Shown here one piece after another: positions 1 to 13,800 of a DNA stretch of 64,000 nt (the first letter of the stretch is position 1; every line of letters begins with the position of its first letter). The position numbers and the translations under genes are program-made. Location: contig CM043947.1 in the NCBI GenBank assembly GCA_014529385.2, positions 121,968,891 through 122,032,890 of the forward strand, given 5' to 3'. Source of the DNA: Adiantum capillus-veneris. Its lineage: Eukaryota; Streptophyta; Polypodiopsida; Polypodiales; Pteridaceae. Under the pieces are notes generated by a model that saw nothing but the letters and a program-made list of their open reading frames with translations, was not told where the DNA came from and ran no database searches.

Positions 1-1131
1 TGTAGGCTCAAAGTTCTATTCCACTTCTCAGGTCAAGGGTGATTATGTTTGTATGTCTAAAGCACTTGAGTCATTTTTGGAGGGGTTGTACGAAGGTGAA
101 TGGTTTCCATTGGACGCTACTTGAGCACATTGATACTTGTGGAAGCATCAAAAGAAAAGGAATGATACACCATAAAGGGTTAAATATGATAGGAAAACCC
201 AAAGGGAGCTCTTTAAAGAGTTTTGTGATAGTTTTTGGCCTAGTCATCAAGGCATTTGGGCAACCTTTTTCAAATTAAGGGAGAAGTACTAATAAAAAGC
301 TATGCATAAATATGTAACATAGTTTGTGAAAACTTGTGAGACATGTCAAATGTATTCAAACATCAAGTACCGTGATGAGTTGCATCCTACATATCCACTA
401 GCTATGCACTACAAATTGGTTGTGAATTTAGTCACAATGCCTTTAGGACTCTAGAAAATGAGGCACTTGGTCCTTGCACGAGAGGACTTGACCAACCAGG
501 TCGAAGGGCAAGCATCGAGAACAAAAAACACAAAGTTGTATGTAAATTCCTCCTTGATGATGTGACTTGTCGCTATGTCTGTGTAGGAAAGATAATTGCA
601 TATAGGGGTGAGCTGAATGCTAAAGAAGCAAGGAAATTCTTCTCCCACATTTGAACGAAGATTTCCCTTACTACTGCTTACAAACTAGAAGGTAATGGGA
701 AGAGTGAATGAGGGCATCCTCCAATCATCAAAGCTTTGGCTAAAGCTTGTGAGGGAAAAGTTGGTGAGTGGCCAAGATTGTTTCCATATGCTTTATGGGC
801 TAATTGCACAACACATAGCTTTGGAATTGGTTATATGCTTGCGGAGTTGATGTATGGTCAAAAGCCTGTCATGCCAATTGAAGAAGCCATTCCCACATGG
901 AATGTGCTACCTTGGCAGGATGGGCTTAGCAAAGAAGGTATTCTTGCCTTATGCATAAGGCAACTAGAAAGGAGGCCAAAAGACATTGAGGTTGCAAAGT
1001 TGAGCTTGAAGAATGCAAGAATGGAGAACAAAAAATACTTTGATAAGACACACAAGCTTAGAAGAAAGGCAATTAAAGAGGGTGATTGGGTTTTGATGTA
1101 TGATAGTAGTCTTGACAATCAATATACTATC
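1..1131 (+). mobile_element. Ty3/gypsy integrase-region remnant
   Basis: Broken plus-strand integrase coding of a Ty3/gypsy element. The best part is the open frame from 736 to about 1131: a core C-terminal stretch (KVGEWPRLFPYALWANCTTH, ELMYGQKPVMPIE) followed by the integrase C-terminal domain (FDKTHKLRRKAIKEGDWVLM). Earlier pieces (about 40-680) are in shifting frames with stops. The same protein order occurs at 30980-32230, so both are copies of one family. No protease or RT precedes it, because the window begins inside the element. Coding similarity stops abruptly near 1131, where sequence of opposite orientation begins. Pseudogene; identity is sure, the left limit is not visible. Confidence 0.85.
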
Positions 1132-1350
1132 ATGCAAATTGCACAGTACGTGTGGGCGATGACCGTGGCGGTAAATCAACTCGGAATAGATCTTTGTACT
1201 CCATTAATAAATCTTTTAACTTAGTAACAACATTTGCTTCTTCGAGTGACAGAGAACTAGCCATAGTAATTGGAAGAGATAAGAGAGAAGCATGCAACAT
1301 CGAGGAATTGTCATTCAAGACATTATCAACATTTAATAGAAAATGACATA
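1130..1350 (-). pseudogene. Gypsy reverse-transcriptase N-terminal scrap
   Basis: On the minus strand the open frame at 1130-1435 contains LLMEYKDLFRVDLPPRSSP, which resembles the segment just before the RT domain of Ty3/gypsy polyproteins (family pattern: YxDvFpxdLPPgLPP). It lies tail to tail with the integrase scrap, so two retroelement fragments of opposite orientation meet here. The frame has no RT catalytic motif. Assignment rests on this one short motif and is moderate. Confidence 0.5.
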
Positions 1351-1440
1351 GTGAGCAACACAAAAAGAGATTCCATTTCATATTGAGAAGAGCGACGGAT
1401 CCATATGGTGGTTCTCCAAGGAGTCTGCGTTCCAAAATAT

Positions 1441-1804
1441 TGAATATTAGTACGGCTGATCGCTTTCGGCGGCCTCTCTCTCTCTCCCTCTCTCCCTCTT
1501 TATCGCGTGCAAAGTGACTTGTTTTTGTTTTGGATTTTAGCTTTCAAGTCGTAGATTGCGACACGTGTAAAGGGCTCCCCCTTCCGCCATATTATGTTAG
1601 TAGATAGTAGATAGTATATTTTGAATGTGGAGTGGGCATTGATCTTGGCTCATTCTTCATTAATAAATTTGTAAGAGGAATTTGGAAGTGTGGAATGTGT
1701 AGTCTAACTCATGACGTCTTTAGTTTAGTCCAAATACTTCCCGCCATATTTCTCCATCGGCATCCTCGAAGCTTCGATCAACGGACTCCAGTACAGGAAG
1801 AGCG
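1441..1804 (+). promoter_or_regulatory. CTF4 promoter/5' leader region
   Basis: This is the 364 bp between the transposon debris and the CTF4 start codon. It holds a CT-rich tract at about 1467-1500, common near plant transcription starts, an ACGT-core bZIP-type site (TGACGTC, 1712-1718) and an E2F-type element at 1738-1745. No clear TATA box is evident near the ATG. The transcription start cannot be placed from sequence. Confidence 0.5.
1738..1745 (+). promoter_or_regulatory. Putative E2F binding site
   Basis: TTCCCGCC, 60 bp upstream of the CTF4 ATG, fits the E2F core TTSSCGC. E2F sites are typical of plant replication genes expressed at G1/S, which suits a CTF4 promoter. A single 8-bp match is weak alone; the context is what makes it notable. 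Confidence 0.5.
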
Positions 1805-4800
1805 ATGGCGAAGGGGCGTGGCTTTGGGCGTGGGGGCAGTAAGGGAGTGGTCATGTTGGAGGCAGAAGAAGGGGGTGCATCAGAACGAGGAGATGGCAAT
1901 TGCTGCATTGCGTGGGATTGTGAGGGCGCCCACCTCATCTCCTCGAACTCGCACTCTACCCTATTCTTCCACTCTTGGCCTGCTTCTTCTTCTCCTGGCC
2001 CCCTCCGCCGCCTCGCCCATCATCGCTCTGCCATCACCGGTCTTGCTTTCTCCCCCTCTGGTAGCAGCCTCGCCTCCTGCTCCCTCGATCATTCTGTCAA
2101 ACTCTTCTCATACCCTGGTAAGCTCCTCCTCTCCTCTCATCTTAGACCCAAGTTCATTTACTCTAGGCCTTAGTTCTGGTAAAGTAAATACCCTTCATTG
2201 TCCAACTTCCATGTCTACACATCGGCTTCATTGCATATGATCATGCATGTAAAAAGCAGATACGAAGGTCAGCAACTCTGGTCATTCCTGGTGTGATATC
2301 TGTGCGCCATTCTTAAGTGTTCACATGAGTTGTTTTTACGCAGATGTCCAATCCATTGTACTGTTTTGAGGGAGATGACATTTTACGATGTCTCAATCAT
2401 AGCCTTACTACTTTTGATTTACCTCATTTTGGCTTTGTGTATCAGAAATCATTGCCCAGAGTTCTTGTCCACTGCTGGGTTAATGTGCACACTTGTCCCA
2501 GCTTTCTACATCGATGTGGTTGTTCTTTGCATGTACTTTGAAATTTGATGTTTTCCTGACAATTTTCCAGGTGGGGAGTTCCAGAGCAATGTCACCCGCT
2601 TTACCCTCCCCATCCGCTCTGTTGCCTTTAGTATCACTGGCTCTATGCTTGCTGCTGCTGGCGAAGATGATGGTATCAAGCTCATCAGCACCATTGATAG
2701 CTCAATTGTCCGTGTCTTCAAGGGTCACAATGCACCTGTTGTGAGTCTTTCTTTCGACCCCAACAATGAATATCTTGCCTCTGCCGGGAGCGATGGCACC
2801 ATAATGTGCTGGTCCCTATCATCAGGCAAGCGAGTCCACACGTTATACCATGCAGCACCCAACACAGATCTTAACAGTTCGTGTAGGAACGAAGTAGCAT
2901 GGCATCCCAAAGGGGACGTCCTCGCAGTTCCCGGCAGAAAGAACGGGGTTGATGTAGTCATGTATGATAGAGATACTGGTGAGAAGGTATTCAGCTTGAA
3001 AGGGGGACATTCAGCTACTGTTGGGTTCTTGGCATGGTCATTCAATGGAAAGTATATTGCCACATCGGCTGGTGACAATCAGGTCATACTATGGGATGTC
3101 GATAACAGGCAAGATATCGACTCTCAGAAATTTGAATCTCAGATATGTAGCTTGGCATGGAAACCCAACGGTAATGCCTTAGCCGTTATGGATGCAGATG
3201 GTAAGTTTGGGGTATGGGAGCCTATTGTGCCTGCTCACATGGCTCTTCCAAATGACACTTCCACACAACCTTCGGCAATTGATAGAGAAGAGCTCTTGCG
3301 CTTTAGCGATGATGACGATCTAGCAGTTAGTGAGGATGAGGATAAGACCTTAACCTCAGACAGAGAGCGAAGTGCCTCTCCAGATATATTCTCGAGGAGT
3401 CGCAAACAGAAGGATACTGAAGAATTTGGGAGTTTAAAAAAGTCCTCTGTTTCAAAGAAGAGCGACTCACAACCTCAAAACAAGCAAATGGCCTCCTCAG
3501 TGGCATCCCTCCCCACAATGCAGAAGGCTTTTCAACCAGGCTCAACACAACCAGACGGAGGCATACGCCATTTCCTCAACTACAATCTGGTCGGAAGTGT
3601 AACTAGTTGTCAGAATGAAGGACTCTCGCATGTAGAGGTGCGGAGAATGTTGCAAAAATGCAGTTTACTTTTCTTCAAAGGTTTTCACAAATCTTGTATC
3701 ATGATTATTTCGTCCTTTTCCAGGTCGAGTTTCATGATACTGGAAGGGGATTTCGTGTGCCGGCTATGACTGATTATTTTGGATTCACCATGGCTGCAAT
3801 GAATGAGACTGGAAGTGTCTTTGCATCACCTAGGAAAGGAGAAAAAAGCCCAAGCACAGTTCTCTATCGGCCTTTTAGTAGCTGGGCAAGCAACAGTGAG
3901 GTTGTGCAAAATATATGATTTTTCTTTCAGTTTCAATAGTCTGCATGCAGCTTGTTATGGTTACCTACATGTCGTGGTGATTAGTTTGACGGAATTGATG
4001 ACCAATGCATGGTGTAGTGGTCAATGCGGCTTCCTGCCGAGGAGGAGGCTAGAGCTGTTGCTGTTGGTCTTGGCTGGGTAGCTGCAACTACCAGCCTCAA
4101 TCATCTTCGTGTATACTCGGAAGCAGGCTTGCAGGTATTGTAAGAAAATGCATGGTGCTGTGACAGTTGGGACTTGAGAAACTTTATTAACTTCACTAAT
4201 GTGGTTCTAGTGCTGCATGTAGATGGCTGTCCTATCTTTGCAAGGTCCTGTCGTCACCATGACCGGTCACCAAGAAGTTTTGGCAGTGGCCACTCATGCT
4301 GCCGTCCCTTTTCCATGTGGTCAGCAGGTACCACTATTCACAAGCATATGTTGCTTAACATGGACATGGGCTGCTCTAAGTTCTTGTTCTCTTCAGGTTA
4401 TCCACTGCATGGTGCTCAACTTAGCTGCACATACAAAAGTCATAGAAGGATGGCTACCATTGAGTCCTGGTTCTCAACTTACTTGGCTGGGTTTTAGCGA
4501 GGCTGGGTTATTAAGCTTCTATGACTCTAAGGTATGTGCATCCTTTTCATAAGCAACAGAAAATTTGTGAGGTGCTCAGAGGAATTTTGTATGCATTCGT
4601 TTCTTGGTTGCAACGCTTTCCTGAATAATCTTGAAGAAGAAAGATTTTATACTCTGCATAACATTGGACTAAGAGGACTGCATAGTTAGATCCATACTGG
4701 CAAATGCTCATGGAAATCTTCCACATAAAGAGGGTACTGAGATGTTGGATGTGTTATTTGTAGGGGTTGCTTCGAGTTCATACCAGTCAATATGGTGGAA

Positions 4801-7800
4801 GTTGGCTACCAGTTTTCAGGTAATAATACTCCTCAATGTTTTGTGATATGCAGAATTATGATGTTGGAACCAGTGACAGAGCCCTATAGCTGTTCTGTAG
4901 TGCATCTAAGGAGGCCAAGAATGAAGACGAGAGTCTTTGGATGGTTGGTTTGACTGATACACAAGTAATGTGTGTCGCTTGCAAGTTTCCCGATAAGCAA
5001 CCTCAGGTACTTCTGGCTTTGATTAGATAGTGGCCACACTTGCACATGGTAAATTGTGTGTGTGTGTGTGAGAGAGGGAAATGAAATGAAATGAAATGAT
5101 ATATTAACGTCTTCAAAAGGCCAAAATGACCTATGAGACCATCAGATACAAAGTGGTGAATCTAATACAATGTCTGAAGTACAAGTACAAAAAGTATTGA
5201 AAGAAAAAATAAATATGAAGAAATGAAGTGTGAAATGTGAAAATGTAGAATAGGCCCTCAATGACAATCTGGGTGTCGTGCTAGAATGCCTCTGATCCTC
5301 TGCTTAAGTCTTCATCGATGTAGTGTGCTCCTGTGTCTCGGTCGTTGTCATCTCGATCTCCCGAGCTCAATCGCCCTGTCAATGAGGGTGCCTTTGGTAT
5401 GAATGCGGGTACAACCCTGTGCTGGTGGTTGGTCTCTTGGCTCCCTCGATCCAAAGAAATCTGTGATTTGTCTCTGCGACTGTCGTACTCCATGTCTCCC
5501 CAACAGACTGTCTCTATGTCGGTGTAGCTCAAGTAGATATAAGCCAAGGCATCTTTGGTCCTGATATCTCATGACTCTATCTAGGGGTCCAAAACCCTCC
5601 CTAAATAAGCAATGGAAGCGCCCTCGTATCTCATAATACACAGTGCAGTGGCATATGTAGTGTAGCTCTGTCTCTGGCTCTCTCCCGCATAGTTGACATA
5701 TCCTAGACTCTGGTGGTATCCCTCTGAATCTACCCGTCTCAATCTCGAGCAGGTGTGAGGATGTGCGAATCTGACCAATAGCACATCGCAGACCATGAGA
5801 TAAATGAGTGTCCATGTAGTTCGGACGAGTCACAAACCCATCCCCTGAAATTTGGAGAAGGTGCTCTTTGTAGAAAGCCATCTTCGTGCCCAACTCCTGT
5901 ATCGGCTCTACCCATGTTCTCCTGGTGTCCAACTGTACAAGATCTTGACGAATGAGTCTAGTGATCTCCGTCCGTGTGACTGGCAGGGAGGGTGCGTCCA
6001 GGGACTACTGAAAGGGAGGCAATCTATCCATGCTGAAACCATGTCTCTGAAACCATGAGGTCATCTGTGCATACCAACATGATGCATCTCCCTGCATCGC
6101 TAACTGTCTAGAGGACTCAAGAGCCAGTCTAGTATATCTGCCTCTATGTGTATCCCATAGACTGTGTATAAAGGACACTGATCTGGTAAGAGCCTCAATC
6201 TCTATAGGAGGGGCGGCTACCTCCGCTCGAATAATCGCATGTGGTACAGAAGCCTTGGCTCTAATCATCCGGGATATCATAAATACCAAGGGTCTCTCCA
6301 TGTTCCTCCAACTGTCATGATTCACAGATGGTCCCCAAACTTGGACCCCATAAAGCATAGCTGAAGCAACCAAAGTATCAAAGAGCCATAGTTTTGTTCG
6401 TGGTTCTTGAAACTGAACCTGCGAACACATCCTCTAGCCCTCCTAATGCCGCATAGGCTCTGGATAGTCTAGTCTCTGCTGCTCTCCTTAGGGTAAACCT
6501 CGGTCCTGTGAATACCACCCCCATATATGTATATTCATCTGTGTACTCCACAGTGACCTGGCCATAAGTGATTCGGCACTTTCGTGAGTCTGTTTGCAGA
6601 TTGTGCATGTCTAGACACTTAGATTAGATGCATATCCTTTGGTTGCACACAGCATGATCATCATATTTCCATAAGCTCCCATCATGAGCATTTTTACAGT
6701 GCATAGACCTATTTTCCCTATTTTAATCAATTTTCACTTATTATTTTTAAGTGACTTTTGTTGGGAAATTGGGTAGGGCAAACTTACCAAGCAAGTATAT
6801 AAGAAACCCTAGCGCTAGCACTTTCTGGCAGAAGCAGCAGCAAGAACAATAGTTCAACAGACACCTCATCAAGACCCCTCGGGGCAAGAGACATAGCGTT
6901 TTCAGCCAAAGGACCAAGCCTAGCGTTTTCTTCAAGTGCAGAACCAGCCCAGCATTTTGCATTTGCAGCAGCCTGGCGATAGCAGATCACCGATCAACCC
7001 TAGCTTTAGCAGAACAGCAGGATCAGCCTAGCGTTTTTGCAGCAGGACACACATCAGCCCTAGCGTTTTTGGAGCAGCATAGCAGCCCAACGTTTTGCAG
7101 TTCCATCGCGATAGAACCCAGAATAGCATCAGCGTTTTCAGTTTTCAGCATCAAGACTCCGCAGTAGAACCCCCGAACCTTGCAGATATCACCTTCCCGC
7201 AGCGGATCCTTGCCGCACAGTCAGATTAACGAGCATTTATAGTTTCAGCTCGGAAAACGCAGATTTCAACATCTGCGTTTTCAACGCGTCGTCGTCGCAT
7301 CGTCGCCATCAACATCGTCACTGACATAGAGTCAGAATTCAGCAGATAAAGATTTGCAGATTTCAGCCATTAGCATTTTCAGATTTCAGCTCGCCGTCTC
7401 ATTGTCGTCGACATCGTCGGCAAGTCCAAAGCATTGTAGAGTTTTGTGCAATCAATAGTAGACCGTTCTCGCCATAGAGAGTGGGGCCTTCGGAGGAGGG
7501 TTTGACAACATTATGGTGTCGTATTCTTCTCTCTCTCTCTCTCTGTCTCTCTCTCTCTCTCATGCACCTTCATTCACAGTGTCCACCGCTTTGTTTGTGT
7601 TCATTGCACTCTCTCACTAAAGGAACGGAAGGCTCTCCCTTCCATAAGTAAAAGGAACCCCACAGTTCGGAGCACTCATCTTGAGCAAAGTTCAACATTC
7701 ACTTCCGTTGCACCTTACATCGGTATCAAAGCTTTGACAGTGTTCTGTATCACTCGAGGAAAGAACCACAAGAACCACAATTTTTTTTTTGCTTGTTGCA

Positions 7801-10800
7801 GTCGCACGTAACCCAAGACCTCTTGGGCGTGTCGATTCCTAATCGTGTTTTTGAAGAGTGACTGGAAACCCAAGAAAGAATGGTTTGTCCAGCATCCCCT
7901 TGTGCCTCTTTTCACTCATTGAGAGCGGACAGTGCACTTAGCGGCCGGCCAATCGACGTGAGGTGGAAAAAAGCAACCTTGGAATGAGCGCAAGGCCGCC
8001 AAGGGTTGCGCCCGCGGAAAAGAGAAGAGCTCGGGTAAAGAGAAGATCCTTCTCTAACACAGACTGCAAGCTAAAGAAGAACCTCAAGACCCTCAAGAAC
8101 CTCAAGACTCTAGAACCCCAAGAACCCAAGACCCACAAGAACCCAAGTTCCTCGTGAACTTAAGAACCCACGACTTCAGTGTATGGTCATTACCCGAAGC
8201 GGAATGGATACTTCGCATGGAGGTGATGAGCATGGCAGTGGCGAAGAAGAATTTTCCCCACTAGGAGATTTTTTTGACCCTCCCCCTTCCCCATCTACGC
8301 CAAGGATGGCACCAAATCCTATGGAGGCTTAGGTCAAGTCGATGATGGACATGATGTTACAACAAGAAGCGAATTGCGTTGCCTTGGAGAGCGAGCGCGA
8401 AGCACGCAAAGAAAGAAAGGTAGCTATTGAGCGTGAGCGCGAGCAAGCGCGCTTGGCGCCCGAAGCACGAAAGGAAGTGGCGGAAGAAAGATAAGCGGCC
8501 TTGGTGGCAGAGCGAGAGGTACAGAGAAACCTACGCATGCAAGAATTGGTCCGACAGGTTCTCAGCTCGAAACTCAAGGCGGCCAAAGATGTTGGTAGTT
8601 CATCAAGTGGCGCAAGCCGAGATTCGGACTTCAACAACCCCGTCACAGAGAAGATCACGTTCAGTAAGTATGATGGTAAGATGGATGCTAAGATCGCGAC
8701 AGAACCCAGAATAGCATCAACGTTTTCAATTTTCAACATCAAGACTCCGTAGTAGAACCCTCGAACCTCGCAGATCTCACCTTCCCGCAGCAGATCCTCG
8801 CCGCACGGTCAGATCAACGAGCATTTATAGTTTCAACCCGGATGACGCAGATTTCAGCGTATGCATTTTCAGCGCGTCGTCGCATCGTCGCCATCGACAT
8901 AGAGTCAGAATTCAGTAGATAAAGATTAACAGATTTCAACCATTAGCATTTTCAGATTTCAGCCAGTCTCGTCGTCGTCCTCATCGTTGTCGACATCGTC
9001 GGCAAGTCCAAAGCATTGTAGAGTTTTGTGCAATCAATAGTAGACCGCTCTCGCCATAGAGAGTGGGGCCTTCGGAGGAGGGTTTGACAACATCTTGGTG
9101 TCGTATTCTTCTCTCTCTATCTCTCAGTCTCATGCATCTTCATTCACAGTGTTTACCACTTTGTTGTGTCCATTGCACTCTCTCGCTAAAGGAACGGAAG
9201 GCTCTCCCTTCCGTAAGTAAAGAACCCTTTGAGCACAGTTCGGAGCACTCACCTTAAGCAAAGTTCAACATTCACTTCCGTTGCACCTTACATAGAAAGT
9301 GGTCCAAAACGCTCTTTGAATAGATAGTGAAAGCTGCCTCGTATCTCATAGTATACTGGGCAGTGACATATGTAATGAAGCTCTGTCTCGGGCTCTGTCT
9401 GGCACACCTGACAAATCCTTGACTCAGTGGGTATTCCTCTAAATCTGCCTGTCTCGATCTCTAGCTGATGTGAAGATGTGCGCATCTCCCTCTCTGGGCC
9501 CCTCCTCAAGAGGTCCTCTCTATGTTTGCGTAGTTCCAATAAGTATAATTCAAGGCATCTCTGATCTTGATATCTCATGATTCTAGAAAGTGGTCCAAAA
9601 CCCTCTCTGAATAGAGAGTGGAAGCGGCCTCGTATCTCATAGTATACTAGGTAGTGACATATGTAGTGTAACTCTGTCTCAGGCTCCATCGAACACAATT
9701 GACAGGTGATGGACTCGATTGGAACTCCTCTAAATCTACCTGTCTCGATCTCTAGTTGGTGTGAGGATATGCGTAACTGGCCAATAGCCCACCGTACTTC
9801 ATGAGATAGATGAGTATCCATGTATCAGGGTATGATCACAAATTTATCCTCCGTAAGCATCAAGAAGATGCTCTCTATAGAAAGCCATCTTCGTACCCAA
9901 CTCACGTGTAGGCTCTAAGGCTAATTGAGTGTATATATCTCTTGGGAGAGACCAAGTGCTATGTATAAAGGAGGCTGCTCGAGTGAGCGCCTCCACTACC
10001 AATGGGTTTGTTCGAGGTTCCTGGAACTAAACTTGCAAACACATCCTCTCCAGTCTTGTCACGATTGTGACTATGTTAACAATATTACATCTACTCCTAG
10101 TTGCAAATACGCAAAGTGCCATGCCAAAGAGAACCCCTACGCTTCCAAGGTCATGACCTTTCGCTCAAGAGACACGTCTCCTCGCCAAAAGCCACACTCC
10201 TTCGACGACTGTCACACCCCTTCGCTCTACGGGTGCGACTTTTTGCCCAATGGTTGCAGCTCTTCGCCGAAAGGATGTGTCTTTAGTCTAAAGTCACGGC
10301 TCTTCACCAGGAGACATGTCTTTTCATTTGTGTCTCTTCGTCTCCTATATAAGGAGCCCTTGTATCACACATTCGATCAATCAAACACAGAGTCTTCTAA
10401 GTCTTGTTTTTGAGTACAGTTCAAGTTTCGTCTTATTCATGAGTTTAAGTAATTGATGAAGGATTAGCAGCTAGAATCCTTACAGTGGTATCAGAGCAAT
10501 TTTTTTTCTCGGGACTTGAAGGTTGTGAGCCTCTCAACCTCGCCGCTACACTCTACCCCCTTCCCGGAGTTGCATGGAAGCAAAAGAAAGATGGACTACA
10601 CACAGAAACATATGAGGTAATTTGAAACCTTCTTTTATCAATACATAAATAACTCAAGAGAAGGCGATGTGTGTATGCGGCATACCTACTGCAATTCTCG
10701 ACGTATGCCTCTTCATCAAGTGGTGTCTCTTCACGTCGATGGGTTGCACCTCTTGTCGATGAAGGGTCGCACCCCCTTGCAATTCCCGGCCCTTGCGTAT

Positions 10801-13800
10801 GCCCCTTCGCCTCGCATACCCTTCCGCTTGGCGGCTATTCACCCATCGCTGCTTCTAAACGCTTGCAACCCTAAACTGCCTACGCTGACAGCCTTTGTAA
10901 ATTAAAGTCCACGTTGGTGATTTCTCTACGTAGCTTATGCCTTTTTTAAAAGGCCAGCTACCAACCAACGCAAGGTTTTCTTTATTACCCACTAAGGGCG
11001 TCCATTGGCCGGCCAACTCACTTTATTAAACACTGTCATTTGAAAGCACCCTTTGCTAAATACCAGCCAACGATATCAACACAACCATGCAATGCAGGAT
11101 AATTTTTTACGTCTCTCTCCCAAGCAAGCCATGTTGGCAAATCCGGCCCCTTGCACATCGTTTCCCGCTCGTGTGCTCCCCTTCGCCATGGCCGATGAAC
11201 ATCAATGGATTGCTTTCCTGTACATCTCGCACATAGATGAGATTCTCGATGTAGTCGTGCCAGCGTATCCTCTCCCGGCACCCGAAGTAATTATTATTTC
11301 CGATACTCTAGGGCCAGAACCAATCCCAGAGCCGAAACCCGTTCTAAACATAATTTCCGCTCCTGGAGTACCCGTCCCAGAACTTGTTCCTAGAACTTGC
11401 ACCTGTTCGAGAGTTCCCTTTGAGGCATAACCATGCCGAATTTTCAGGACGGAGGTGGTCAATCTGACGAACGCCCTTACTCTTATCAAGGAGCAGATGG
11501 CCACACTTTCCACAAGCCTTGCATCACTACACACTTGCTTGGATGAGATGCAGACGCAAAATACTTCTTGGAGTCGTCCTGCGACTTTTCGGCCAACTAA
11601 TGGTGCTTCTCCACCACCTTCTTCCGAAGCTTCAGTGGACGAACCAAACGAACCAGATCCAATTGAAGAGGTAGACAATCGCGAACTTCAATTACTCTAT
11701 AAATTTGTAATGCTGCACGGAAGAAGAAGCTTGATGTTAAACTGTCGGAACCGTGCAATGGTCGCTGCGACAAGCGTGTGCTGGATCAATGGCTATTCAA
11801 AATGGAGGTTTACTTATCAAACACAGACTTAGTCGAAAGTGCAAAAGTTGCACTCGCTAGTTCTCTGCTCAAGGACACAACGTTTCTTTGGTGGCAATGA
11901 CGGGTTGCTATGGTAAATACACACCTTCTTGGGATAAATTATGGCGTGCTATTCGCAAGGCGTTCGAACCTGCCAATGCGGATTTTCATGCCCGATCCTC
12001 TCTTCGCTGCCTGAGCCAAACAGGTTTCTTGGTCGTATATATCAGAGAGTTCCAAAGGCTAACTCTAGAGATAGAGACCCTTAGTCCCTCTGATAAACTT
12101 CACAGTTTTATCGACGGACTCAAACCCAACCTGAACGACGATGTGCACAAATACAACCCTATCACCATGGATGCTACAATTGCCTATGTGGAGTGTCTTG
12201 GCGATAATTGGCGCCCTACACTGAATTTTCTTCTTGGTGATAGATCTTCAAATAGGGTTCGCTATTCACAGCGTGATCGCTTTGGTCAATTTCGTCTAAT
12301 TTGCTCTCCTCAAGGAAAATACTCGGCCATTGAAGACCACCCCGAGATAGGTATATGCATCTGTATACTCCACAATCTCTTGACCAATGTAAAGGTGGGA
12401 GCTGACCTCCTGACCCATTATGCCTTGGTGTTAAACACCATTACCTTGGTCTTACCAAGGTTCACTGATGAACCGCTATCCTGGGCAAACACATCCAATG
12501 CATCCAAATGACGTTGCATCCCCTCTGGAGAGTCCGAAATCAGCACAATATCATAAGCGTATAACAACAACGGAATCTATGTCCCTGCTAGTTAAGCACC
12601 TTTGTCTCCCTCTCGCTCTACATAGTCTGAAAACTCATCCATATACATCCCAAAGAGAGTCGGAGATAGGGGATATCCTTGCTTCACCCCAATAGTGGAA
12701 TGAACCATGTTAGACATGCCCTGAGCAGTACGTATCCGTCCCACACTTGTCATGATCCCCCATATCAGCTCTATGGTGTCACGTGCACATCTAACCCTAT
12801 GTGTACGTGGACAAGCTACTTCATGACATGGGTTCAATTCAGTTCAGCTAAGCTAGCTTAGAAAGTGTTCTGGCACTTTTGTGAGTCCGTTCGCAGACCG
12901 TGCATGTCCAGGCACTTAGAGTAGATGCGTATTCTTTGGTTGCACACAACATGACCATCAGATTTCAGTCAGAGCCCATCAAGAGCATTTTTACAGTGCA
13001 TATACCTATTTTCCCTATTTTAGCCATTTTTCACTTATTATTTTTAATTGACTTTTGTTGGGAAACTGGGTAGGGCAATTTGACAAGCAGATATATAAGA
13101 AATCCTAGCGCTAGCACTTTCTGGCAGAAGAGGCAGCAGGAACCAGCATTCAACGGGCACCTTCTCAGCAAGACCCCCCGAGGTAGGAGACATAGCGTTA
13201 TTCAGCCCAGCGTTTTGTAGTTGCAACAGCCTGGCAACAACAGAACACATCAGATCCACTAGCGCGTTTCCAGCAGTTCACAGATCAGCCCTAGCGTTTT
13301 TGCATCAGGCAGTCAACCTAGCGTTTTGCAGATTCTCCGCGACGGAACCAGCAGTTAGACCAGCGTTTTCAGTTTTCAGCATCAAGACATTGTAGTAGAT
13401 GTCCCAAACCTCGCAGATCTCACCTTCCCGCAGCAGATCCTCGTCGCACGGTCAGATCCACCGAAGTTTGCAGATTCAGCTTGGAAAACGTAGATTTCAG
13501 CATCTGCGTTTTCAGCGTGTCGTCGGCATCGACATAGAGTCAGAATTCAACAGATACAAGATTTGCAGATTTCAGCCCTTAGTGTTTTCAGATTTCAGCC
13601 CTCGTTGTCGTCCTCATCGTCGTCGACATCGTCGGCAAGTCCATAGCATTGTAGAGATTTGTGCAATCAATAGTAGACCACTCTTGCCATAGAGAGTGGG
13701 GCCTTCTGAGGAGGGTTTGACAACATTCGGTTGTCGTATTCTTCTCTCTCTATCTCTCAGTCTCAGTACCTTCATTCACAATGTTTATCGACTTTGTTTG

